From: Hahella sp018986435
GTDB taxonomy: Bacteria > Pseudomonadota > Gammaproteobacteria > Pseudomonadales > Oleiphilaceae
Length of the DNA: 64,000 nucleotides
Direction: 5' to 3'
Assembly: GCF_050749805.1 (NCBI RefSeq)
Contig: NZ_CP192738.1
Coordinates: forward strand, 682,001 to 746,000
The position numbers were made by a program, and so were the translations under genes. Positions 8,815-16,202 of the stretch are shown here, piece after piece. Within the stretch, counting starts at the first letter, position 1, and every line of letters starts with the position of its first letter. The notes under the pieces were generated by a model, which saw only the letters and a program-made list of their open reading frames with translations, was not told the DNA's origin and ran no database searches.

Positions 8815-9489
8815 ATGTCGGACTTATTACTGCCTTTGCTGCAGCGCACGTTGCCTCGCAGCGCGCTGCGGGTGGCTGCACCGCCGCTTATTCCTGAAAT
8901 CCGTCTGTATCTATTCGACCCTGCGGTGATGGAAGGACCGCTCTCCCATGATGAGGCTCAAGCTGTCGTCGCTGAACCGGCCTACTGGAGTTTTTGCTGG
9001 GCCAGTGGGCAGGTGTTGGCGCGATATATTCTGGATCACCCTGAGCTGGTGGCGGGCAAAACGGTGTGGGACATCGGAGCGGGGTCCGGCGTGGTGGCGA
9101 TTGCCGCAGCGCTGGCGGGAGCCTCCGCCGTCATGGCCTGTGACCTGGATTTGGCGGCGCAAGTGGCGGCGGCGGAGAATGCGGTGTTGAATGGCGTGCA
9201 GGTGAGGGTGTGTGAGACGCTGCCGTCTGCCGACAAGCCTGATGTGATCACGGCGGCGGATGTTCTCTATGATCGAGACAACCTGCAATGGTTGCCGGAG
9301 TGGCGGGATAAAGCGTCGAAAGTGCTGTTAGCGGATTCGCGGGTGCGTAATCTGTCGGCGCCTGGATATGAGTTAAAGAAGACTGCGTCTGGCAGAACGT
9401 TTCCGGATCTCAATGAATTTGAAGAGTTTAATGAGGTGAGAATTTACGAGAGCGGGCGCCATATCCCAGGCGAAAAAAAAGGCGACTAA
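8815..9489 (+). CDS. Class I SAM-dependent methyltransferase (COG3897-like)
   Basis: A 224-residue predicted methyltransferase. The SAM-binding motif I is VWDIGAGSGVVAIAAALAGA, followed by the acidic end of strand 2 (VMACDLD) and a catalytic-side loop ITAADVLYD. PAYWSFCWASGQVLARY near the N-terminus is typical of the nicotinamide/ETFB-lysine methyltransferase-like group, so a protein substrate is likely but unproven. A GTG at 8800 is an alternative start, and ATG 8815 is favoured because a weak GTGGA lies 10 bases before it. The stop codon lies in the loop of a terminator-like hairpin. Confidence 0.78.
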   Translation: MSDLLLPLLQRTLPRSALRVAAPPLIPEIRLYLFDPAVMEGPLSHDEAQAVVAEPAYWSFCWASGQVLARYILDHPELVAGKTVWDIGAGSGVVAIAAALAGASAVMACDLDLAAQVAAAENAVLNGVQVRVCETLPSADKPDVITAADVLYDRDNLQWLPEWRDKASKVLLADSRVRNLSAPGYELKKTASGRTFPDLNEFEEFNEVRIYESGRHIPGEKKGD

Positions 9490-9508
9490 TCAGGTCGCCT
9501 CATTTGGA
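9473..9508. terminator. Terminator-like hairpin overlapping the methyltransferase stop
   Basis: A 7-bp perfect stem (9480-9486 with 9494-9500) has a loop that includes the stop codon. Eight A residues (9473-9480) lead into it, so the U-run of a canonical intrinsic terminator is on the minus strand. The plus side has only a short CATTT tail. It may act in both directions. Confidence 0.65.
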
Positions 9509-9965
9509 ATAGGTTTTGGATTCCGATCCGCCGTTCCTTGGTAAAGCGCCATCCTATGCGCCAACTTTATCCTGTTTTTATTCCTGGATTAACTCCAAAA
9601 ATTCCCTCAAGCATCAATCCTTATCCTTGCTTCCCTTCGCTTCCTGCGAAGAAACCATCCTGGCTGGATTCCATTTCCTTGTCTGCCTTGACGGTTGTAA
9701 ATATACCTCGGGCCGAATGACCTTTTTGTGACAATCTTCAAGAGCGAGTGCGCCGCTTAACTCAGGCTGTTTTGGAAAGGTTATATAAAACAACGTATTA
9801 CGAAATGTCTCAGCAAGTAAATCCGTAATGATTACAGTAACTTCCGCTAATTTCCTACGGCTTTGTGAGATATTTCGCACAAGATTTCAGGTCAATGTCT
9901 TACTACTAATACATTAGTGCATTTTCTGTAGAAGCCTGCTTACCGGGGAAATCCGGTGGGCGGTT
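9490..9965. other. 476-bp AT-richer region with no supported gene
   Basis: Two short frames on opposite strands (plus 9516-9731, minus 9614-9880) overlap each other and match nothing I recognise. Visible structures are ACTAAT-AC-ATTAGT at 9905-9918 and a 5-bp stem ACCGG/CCGGT at 9942-9957 just after the VanZ-like stop. Composition is distinctly more AT-rich than the flanking genes. Confidence 0.5.
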
Positions 9966-10364
9966 TCAGTAGGAGGCTTTGGGTGGGCGGGCGGAGACGA
10001 CCAGCCAGTTCGCCAGGGACACGCCAATCGCAATGCCGATAGTATTAGCCACAATATCTCCAAGGCTGCCGTCCCGGTAGGGAATCAAGCTTTGCAGGCC
10101 TTCAATGAGCAGGCCGTAGCAAGTCATGGCGATAAAAACATGAACGACCCGGCTATTGCGGTGACTCCACATGGCCATACCGCTCATTACGGCGAAAGAA
10201 AATGCATGCCGTATTTTATCGTTCACTGTTCCCAGTGGCGTGTACTCGTTGGGAGTGAGGGCAATGACCAGCCCCACCACCATCAATACGTAGAAGGCGA
10301 CACGGGTGGACCAATGTCCTCCAAGAACGATCAAGCTTTTATATAATTGAGACAAACTGAACAT
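9966..10364 (-). CDS. VanZ-like family membrane protein
   Basis: A 132-residue protein with four predicted membrane helices and the VanZ-like signature: NDKIRHAFSFAVMSG in the first half and EGLQSLIPYRDGSLGDIVANTIGIAIG in the second. VanZ itself gives low-level teicoplanin resistance, but most family members have no known role. The longest frame starts at 10388. I choose ATG 10364 because AGGAAG lies 9 bases before it and the upstream ATGs have no such site. The DUF2971 gene starts 28 bases away on the other strand. Confidence 0.78.
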   Translation of the reverse strand: MFSLSQLYKSLIVLGGHWSTRVAFYVLMVVGLVIALTPNEYTPLGTVNDKIRHAFSFAVMSGMAMWSHRNSRVVHVFIAMTCYGLLIEGLQSLIPYRDGSLGDIVANTIGIAIGVSLANWLVVSARPPKASY

Positions 10365-10391
10365 GGGAAAGCGCTTCCTGGGCATCAAAAC

Positions 10392-11207
10392 ATGAAATTA
10401 TATCTGTACGCCGACAAGCTGAGCATTACCATCTTGAGAGAGGGCAAATTGCCTTTACATGGGCTGGCCGGCTTGCACGATCCGTTTCTGAGTCCAGAAC
10501 TTCCTTTAGCGGTCGCTCCGGTTAGGGATATCACTCAAGCGGAGTTCGTGGCGGAAGTAAAGCGGCAATATGACGCGCTTCCAGAGGATCTGAGCAGTCT
10601 GGTCACCTTCGAGTATTATCTGCAGCAGGCCAAGCATAAACGCAAAGAAATAGAAGCCATATTATTGCAGGGTGTCGCGAGCGATCCTTTGTTTCTCAGC
10701 CCTCGTTTTATGCTGTCGTTGGGGGTGCTTGGTCTGTTTGAATCTGTTGAAAGTATTGCGCTGTGGCGGTTTCAGGGGGATCGCCATCGAGGTGTCGCGC
10801 TGGAGATAGATCCTGATAAGGCGGGACTAATGGACGGGCACTATCAAGACAGCCCGCAAACATTCAAAAAAGTCGAATATTGTGACGAGCGGCCGCAGAC
10901 TGGCGCATTCGGCTTCAGTCCTTTGTTTCAGCGCTCCACTGAGTTTTCTGGAGAGGGGGAATGGCGCTTGTTGCGCCCTCTGGATACGGGACAAAAGCAA
11001 ATACATTGGGATGGTGAGGCATTGTCCCTTTGTAAGTTTCCCTCCAACGCCATATCTGCGATCATGTTCGGCTGCGCCGTGGACCCTGAACTGCGAGATG
11101 CGTTGACGCAATTGCTTCAGGTGGATATGCGCTACCGTCAATTGCGGACATTTCAAATGAAAATGAGCGCGTCCCGGTTTCGCCTTAGCGCGGAGCCTTT
11201 AAATTGA
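10392..11207 (+). CDS. DUF2971-family protein
   Basis: A 271-residue cytoplasmic protein resembling DUF2971: LYLYADKLSITILREGKLPL at the start, a DPF motif, and a central CLF-like segment with HRGVALEID. The function of the family is unknown, and members often occur in accessory or defence-linked regions. An upstream TTG or ATG at 10347 would overlap the VanZ-like start, so ATG 10392 is preferred, with only a weak TGGG ribosome site. Its promoter must lie inside the divergent gene. Confidence 0.65.
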   Translation: MKLYLYADKLSITILREGKLPLHGLAGLHDPFLSPELPLAVAPVRDITQAEFVAEVKRQYDALPEDLSSLVTFEYYLQQAKHKRKEIEAILLQGVASDPLFLSPRFMLSLGVLGLFESVESIALWRFQGDRHRGVALEIDPDKAGLMDGHYQDSPQTFKKVEYCDERPQTGAFGFSPLFQRSTEFSGEGEWRLLRPLDTGQKQIHWDGEALSLCKFPSNAISAIMFGCAVDPELRDALTQLLQVDMRYRQLRTFQMKMSASRFRLSAEPLN

Positions 11208-11259
11208 GTGCTACGGCGGCTCTCACTAATTTTTTGTATGAGGCAGAAAGGAAAAGAGC

Positions 11260-12033
11260 GTGAAATTATTCGCTAAAGGTTTTAACGACCTGCTGGAAGG
11301 GTTTCGCCTGATTCAGCATCCCAAGCTGCGGGTCTTTGTCATTATCCCTTTGATTATCAATATATTGGTCTTTATCGGCTTCATCTGGGGCATGAGCGCT
11401 TACTTCTCCGGCTGGGTGGACGCCATGGTCAGCTGGCTACCAGACTGGCTGTCTTTCTTGCGCTGGTTGGTATGGCTGGTTTTCGCCATTCTGGTGGGCG
11501 TTCTGGTGTTTTACACCTTTGTGTTTGTCGCCACACTGGTTGGCGCTCCCTTCTACGGTTTGTTGGCGGAGCAGACGCAGAAGTTGCTGACTGGAAAAGA
11601 GGTGGATGAAGACACCCCTTGGAAGCAAGTGATCATGAATATTCCCGCCAGTGTTTGGCGAGAGATAAAGAAGTTTCTTTATTATCTTCCTCGTGCGCTT
11701 GGGTTGTTTTTGCTCAGCTTCATCCCTGTAGTGAACTTGGTGTCGCCGTTGCTATGGGCGGTATTCTCCTCCTGGATCATGGCGCTTGAGTTTGTGGATT
11801 ATCCTGCGGATAACAACAAGCGCAAAATTGATGATGTGATTCGTTTCATGCGCGAGCGTCGCAGCCGGACGTTGGGCTTTGGCTTAGGCGTTTGGGGCAG
11901 CACTTTGATTCCTATCGTGAATTTGGTGTCCATGCAGGCGGCGGTCGCCGGCGGCGTTAAATTCTGGCTGGAGGAGCACGGTCAGTTACCCAAAGCAAAC
12001 CCCGCTTCTGGCGCAGGAGTAACGGTGAGGTAA
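11260..12033 (+). CDS. cysZ: Sulfate transporter CysZ
   Basis: A 257-residue inner-membrane protein of the CysZ/EI24 family, close to the 253 residues of E. coli CysZ. The N-terminus KLFAKGFNDLLEGFRLIQHPKLR, VGAPFYGLLAEQTQKLLTG and FWLEEHG near the end match the family. It mediates high-affinity sulfate uptake for cysteine synthesis. The start is GTG, preceded by AGGAAAAGAG. No cys-pathway gene is adjacent. Confidence 0.9.
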   Translation: MKLFAKGFNDLLEGFRLIQHPKLRVFVIIPLIINILVFIGFIWGMSAYFSGWVDAMVSWLPDWLSFLRWLVWLVFAILVGVLVFYTFVFVATLVGAPFYGLLAEQTQKLLTGKEVDEDTPWKQVIMNIPASVWREIKKFLYYLPRALGLFLLSFIPVVNLVSPLLWAVFSSWIMALEFVDYPADNNKRKIDDVIRFMRERRSRTLGFGLGVWGSTLIPIVNLVSMQAAVAGGVKFWLEEHGQLPKANPASGAGVTVR

Positions 12034-12148
12034 TCCTGCTGTGGCGGCGTGGTCGTTACGCCGCCGCTTAAGTACTGAATAAAGTGGGAATTTTGCCAGA
12101 CAGTGCTAGCCTTATAGTTATGTGATTAACGGAAAGTGTAGCTCTGAC

Positions 12149-13027
12149 ATGGCTTTAAAGGTGTTGGTGGTTGATGACGCGAGTTTCGTCCGGGATATGG
12201 TCAAGCGGGCGATGCGAACCTATTTTCCTCAGGTGACGGTGGAAGAAGCCATCAACGGGAAAAAAGCGCAGATCCTGATGAATAAGACGCACTATGATCT
12301 CATCCTGTGCGACTGGGAAATGCCGGAAATGTCAGGACTGGAGTTGTTGCAGTGGGCGCGTGGACAAGACGCCTACAAGAAAACGCCCTTCGTTATGGTG
12401 ACCAGCCGGGGGGATCGTGGCCATGTAGTGGAAGCGGTGCAGAGCGGCGTTTCCGATTATCTGGGCAAACCCTTCAGTCCTGAAATGCTGGCGCAGAAAG
12501 TGAACAAGCAATTGGCCGCCAAACTTAAACGCGCTGCTGGCGAAAAGTCCTCTTCGGCCCGTCCGGGCTCTGATTCCGCTTCCGTATTGATGCAGGCGTC
12601 TGACAGCGCCAAGCAGGCTTCGGCTCCAGCTGCGACGCCAGGCCCGTTTGCTGACAGTGCGGCCCTGTTGACTGGCGGCGCCACTGCGCCCAAAAAATCA
12701 GCGCCGGACCCAACCTCTGGCAAGAAAGCGCTGGCGCAGATTCGCTTTGCTGAGTTCAACCTGCCCTGTGTGATCAAGGCTATTACTTTGACTGAAGTGA
12801 AAGTGATCGCCAAACGGGGGCAGAAGTTTCCGATGATTCTTGATCCCGCCGTGGTTGATATAGAAGTCGACGATGGCGAAACTCTGGAGCGGATCAACGG
12901 CTACGTGCACATGCTGCAGGCGGTGGAGAAGCGGGTGGACACGGACTTTATCAGCATCGTTATTCGGTTTGTGGATGAAGACCCGGATAAGATGGCGTCG
13001 CTGTCCAAGTTTATCGCCAAATTCTAA
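12149..13027 (+). CDS. CheY-like receiver fused to a PilZ-like C-terminal domain
   Basis: A 292-residue protein. Residues 3-125 form a canonical receiver: acidic VVDDAS, phosphoacceptor Asp55 in LILCDWEMP, a Thr/Ser in VMVTSR and Lys in YLGKPF. A low-complexity Ala/Ser/Pro linker follows (about 135-190). The C-terminal 100 residues (FAEFNLPCVIKAITLTEVKVIAKRG through VIRFVDEDPDKMASLSKFIAKF) have the beta-rich pattern of PilZ-like domains but lack a clear RxxxR c-di-GMP site. No cognate kinase is adjacent. GTG 12122 is a longer alternative. ATG 12149 puts the receiver at the N-terminus. Confidence 0.72.
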   Translation: MALKVLVVDDASFVRDMVKRAMRTYFPQVTVEEAINGKKAQILMNKTHYDLILCDWEMPEMSGLELLQWARGQDAYKKTPFVMVTSRGDRGHVVEAVQSGVSDYLGKPFSPEMLAQKVNKQLAAKLKRAAGEKSSSARPGSDSASVLMQASDSAKQASAPAATPGPFADSAALLTGGATAPKKSAPDPTSGKKALAQIRFAEFNLPCVIKAITLTEVKVIAKRGQKFPMILDPAVVDIEVDDGETLERINGYVHMLQAVEKRVDTDFISIVIRFVDEDPDKMASLSKFIAKF

Positions 13028-13033
13028 CCCTGT

Positions 13034-14362
13034 TTAATCTCTGACATCCTCGGCTTCCGCCAATGCTTCCGCAGAAGCCATGCGACTGCGAGGGAAGTGG
13101 CAGGTGAAGGTGCTGCCTGCGCCGATGTGGCTGGTGATTTCCAGCTCGCCATCATGGTTGATCAGGACATGTTTGACGATCGCCAGTCCCAACCCTGTGC
13201 CGCCAGTGTCCGCGGCGCGAGAGGGGTCAGCCCGGTAAAAGCGCTCCGTCAGTCTGGGAATATGCAGGGGATCGATGCCAATGCCGCTGTCCCTTACGGC
13301 GAAATGCACGCCTTTCTTATCCTCGAACCAGCGCACCCGAATCTCACCATTGGGAGGCGTGTATTTCACTGCGTTCATAACGATATTGGAAAAAGCGCTG
13401 TGTAATTGCGTTTCGTTGCCAGTAAGTCCAGCGCCGCTCTCCAGATTCAGCTCTATGCGGTGGCCTTTTTCCTGGCTCAGGGCGCGAGCGTCGTCGCAGA
13501 TAGCGCGCAGCATGCTGTCGACATCCACCAATGTGGCTTTGAAGTTGGAGCCGTCATTCTCTATGCGGGAAAGCAGCAGTAAATCATTGACCAGGGCTTC
13601 CATACGCTGCGCTTGTTGCTGCATCTGATTCAAGGCGCGATTCCAGCGCGGCGGCAGCTCATCTGCGTTGTCGATGAGGGTCTCCAGATAGCCGGATATG
13701 ACCGTCAATGGCGTACGCAGCTCATGGGATACGTTAGAAACGAAGTCCCGTCGCATCTCTTCCAGACGATATAGCCGCGTCACGTCCTGCACCAGTAGCA
13801 GGCGGTCGTCTTCTCCGAACAGCGTGATATGAAACTGTAACTTCAAGTTGGGATTATTGGGGGCGTTGAGGATCAACGGTTCCTGGTATTTCTTGGAGGT
13901 GAAGTAGCGCTTGAAAATGGGCGTGCGGATCAGGTTGTAAATCAACTGGCCCCGGTCGGTCGGATACTTGAAGCCCAGTAGTTTCTCTGCGGATTGGTTC
14001 CACCAGTCCATGGCGCCTTCGCTATTAGTCATGACGACGGCGTCTTTAAGGGCGTTGGTGGACTCCTGGATGCGGTCGATCATGGCTTGCAGTCGATCGC
14101 GGGAGCGGTAGTGCTGAACCTGGAGACGATGAATACCGTCGAACAGATCTCCCCATAAGCCACGGCTCTCGGGAGGGTCTTCCATTTTCGCCTGATACAG
14201 CCAGCGGTGCATGCGAAACGCCTGGGTGAGCGTCCATCCCAGATAGGCGGTGAGGCCGAACACCAGCGCCCAAGCTACTGAACCGATAATAAGGCCGACA
14301 ACGATACAGCCCAGCAAACTGTAAACCAGTAGCCGTACATAATGACGCCAGTGATTGCGCAT
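13034..14362 (-). CDS. phoR: Phosphate-regulon sensor histidine kinase PhoR
   Basis: A 442-residue membrane kinase. Two N-terminal hydrophobic helices (about 10-45) have almost no periplasmic loop, as in PhoR. A PAS domain follows (about 95-200), then HisKA with the phosphorylated His213 in SNVSHELRTPL. The HATPase has an N-box (FSNIVMNAVKYTPP), DSGIGI and GGTGLGLAIV. It autophosphorylates when phosphate is scarce and passes phosphate to PhoB, encoded 56 bases upstream in the same operon. Confidence 0.95.
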   Translation of the reverse strand: MRNHWRHYVRLLVYSLLGCIVVGLIIGSVAWALVFGLTAYLGWTLTQAFRMHRWLYQAKMEDPPESRGLWGDLFDGIHRLQVQHYRSRDRLQAMIDRIQESTNALKDAVVMTNSEGAMDWWNQSAEKLLGFKYPTDRGQLIYNLIRTPIFKRYFTSKKYQEPLILNAPNNPNLKLQFHITLFGEDDRLLLVQDVTRLYRLEEMRRDFVSNVSHELRTPLTVISGYLETLIDNADELPPRWNRALNQMQQQAQRMEALVNDLLLLSRIENDGSNFKATLVDVDSMLRAICDDARALSQEKGHRIELNLESGAGLTGNETQLHSAFSNIVMNAVKYTPPNGEIRVRWFEDKKGVHFAVRDSGIGIDPLHIPRLTERFYRADPSRAADTGGTGLGLAIVKHVLINHDGELEITSHIGAGSTFTCHFPRSRMASAEALAEAEDVRD

Positions 14363-14418
14363 GCGTTTTATGAATACTTCTTTTGGAATTATTTATTTTT
14401 TAAGACGGATCGCGGCGC

Positions 14419-15111
14419 TTATGGCGCTCGGGTCGAAAAGCGATAGCCCGTCCCACGCACGGTTTGAACCAGATGATGATGACTGGGCTCCAGCGCTTTG
14501 CGTAAACGTCGAATATGCACGTCCACCGTGCGTTCTTCCACGTAGACGTTGCCGCCCCATACCTGATCCAAAAGCTGCCCGCGAGTATACACCCGTTCTT
14601 GATGCGTCATAAAGAACTGCAGGAGCTTGTATTCCGTGGGGCCCATGTTGAGCGCATCGCCCTTGGCGGTGACGCGGTGGCACACTGGATCGAGGCGCAG
14701 TCCTTCGACTTCAATGGGGGTTTCCATGCCTTGTACGGCGGTGCGGCGCAGCACCGCTTTCAGACGCGCGACCAGTTCTCTGGGAGAGAATGGTTTGGTG
14801 ATGTAATCGTCTGCGCCCACTTCCAAGCCCTGGACTTTGTTGTCCTCTTCGGTTTTGGCTGTGAGCATGATGAGAGGGATTTCCGAGGTGTTTTGATCGC
14901 GCTTCAGTCTGCGTGCGAATTCAATGCCGCTGACGCCGGGAAGCATCCAGTCCAGCAGTATAAGATCAGGCTTCTGATCAATGATCAACGCATGCGCTTC
15001 CCGCGCGTCCCCTGCCTCCAGGTAGTCATAGTCAGCCATTTCCAGAGCGACTGCGATCATTTCCCGGATGGCGGGCTCATCGTCCACAATGAGAACTTGT
15101 TTGCTTGCCAT
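14419..15111 (-). CDS. phoB: Phosphate-regulon response regulator PhoB
   Basis: A 230-residue OmpR-type regulator. The receiver has DDEPAIRE, Asp54 in LILLDWMLPG and Lys in ITKPFS. The C-terminal winged helix ends in EERTVDVHIRRLRKAL and VRGTGYRFS. It activates phosphate-starvation genes by binding Pho boxes, and one lies in its own promoter. I choose ATG 15111 (MASKQVLIVD) over GTG 15120 because AAGGTG is 8 bases upstream. Confidence 0.96.
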   Translation of the reverse strand: MASKQVLIVDDEPAIREMIAVALEMADYDYLEAGDAREAHALIIDQKPDLILLDWMLPGVSGIEFARRLKRDQNTSEIPLIMLTAKTEEDNKVQGLEVGADDYITKPFSPRELVARLKAVLRRTAVQGMETPIEVEGLRLDPVCHRVTAKGDALNMGPTEYKLLQFFMTHQERVYTRGQLLDQVWGGNVYVEERTVDVHIRRLRKALEPSHHHLVQTVRGTGYRFSTRAP

Positions 15112-15143
15112 GCAAAACACCTTTTTGAATACTCGATTGCCGA

Positions 15144-15180
15144 ATTATTACAACGGCGTTTTGTTACAAGTATATGACAG
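15144..15180 (-). promoter_or_regulatory. Pho box and -10 element of phoBR
   Basis: Read on the minus strand, CTGTCATATACTTGTAAC (15180 to 15163) matches the enterobacterial Pho box consensus at 15 of 18 positions. A -10-like AATAAT follows at 15149-15144, leaving the box where a -35 would be, as in PhoB-activated class II promoters. This indicates autoregulation of phoBR. Confidence 0.82.
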
Positions 15181-15250
15181 GCGCTTAATTAATGTGATGG
15201 AAATGAGCCAGGCTGTTTGCAGTCGGGCTGTAAGCGAGGCGGGACGGGCT

Positions 15251-16153
15251 TTAGGGCCGGAAAATAAACTCCAGAACCAAACCGAGAAACACAGCTGCGC
15301 CGACCCAGTGATTGTTAAGGAACGCCTTGAAACAGTTCTGGGAAACGCGGGCGCGAATCAGGTGCTGCTGATACACAAACAGCACGGCGGCGACGATCAA
15401 GGACATTTGGAAGTAAACGCCCAGCTCGTATTGCGCGCCAACCATGAACAGGATGCCCAGCGTCAATACCTGCAGGCCCGCCACGGCGGCGCGATCAGCC
15501 TCGCCAAATAGAATGGCGGTGGATTTGACCCCGATCTTAAGATCGTCTTCCCGGTCCGCCATGCCGTACATGGTGTCATAAGCGACGGTCCATACCACCG
15601 TTGCGGTATACAGCAGCCATGCCTGCTGGGGAACGGTGTCCAATTCTGCAGCGAAAGCCATGGGGATGCCCCAGGCGAAGGCCGCGCCCAGTACGACTTG
15701 GGGCAGGTAAGTATGGCGCTTCATGAAGGGGTAGGTCGAAGCCAGCGCCAGCGCTCCAGCGGAGAGATAAATTGTCAGCGCGTTGGTGAACAGCACCAGT
15801 ATGAAAGAAACCCCCACCAGAACGCCGAACAGGGTGAGCGCCTCTTTTTCCGTCACTCGATTCTGCGCAAATGGACGGCCTTTGGTGCGCTCGACGTGCA
15901 TATCTATGCGGCGGTCGGCGTAGTCGTTGATGACGCAGCCTGCCGAGCGCATCAACAGTACGCCGAAGACGAAGATGAACAGGTTCTTGATGGAGGGAGC
16001 GCCCTCCGAGGCCAGCCATAGCGCCCACAGTGTCGGCCAGAGCAACAGATAGGTTCCGATAGGGCGGTTCAGTCGCGTGAGGTCGATATATACCGGCAAT
16101 TTCGCCTTGAATTGTTCCGCCAGGGATGGAAGTGGACGCCCTTGGGATTTCAT
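15251..16153 (-). CDS. ubiA: 4-hydroxybenzoate polyprenyltransferase UbiA
   Basis: A 300-residue membrane prenyltransferase that attaches the polyprenyl tail to 4-hydroxybenzoate in ubiquinone synthesis. Both Asp-rich prenyl-diphosphate sites are present: NDYADRRIDMHVERTKGRP and the later DTMYGMADREDDLKIG. The longest frame reaches 16255 and overlaps the kef gene. The ATG at 16153 removes that overlap and gives the family length. ubiC, often next to ubiA in pseudomonads, is not in this position. The gene lies upstream of phoBR on the same strand, an association known from Pseudomonas. Confidence 0.94.
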   Translation of the reverse strand: MKSQGRPLPSLAEQFKAKLPVYIDLTRLNRPIGTYLLLWPTLWALWLASEGAPSIKNLFIFVFGVLLMRSAGCVINDYADRRIDMHVERTKGRPFAQNRVTEKEALTLFGVLVGVSFILVLFTNALTIYLSAGALALASTYPFMKRHTYLPQVVLGAAFAWGIPMAFAAELDTVPQQAWLLYTATVVWTVAYDTMYGMADREDDLKIGVKSTAILFGEADRAAVAGLQVLTLGILFMVGAQYELGVYFQMSLIVAAVLFVYQQHLIRARVSQNCFKAFLNNHWVGAAVFLGLVLEFIFRP

Positions 16154-16202
16154 AGCCAAACAGAATCCTGATTTAGTGTGTGGTTTGCAACTGCGTTCAA
16201 GC

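Noticed and set aside
9516..9731. 71-codon plus-strand frame and an overlapping 88-codon minus frame (9614-9880)
   Set aside because: They conflict with each other, lack homology and lie in an AT-rich gap. Either could only be accepted with expression data.
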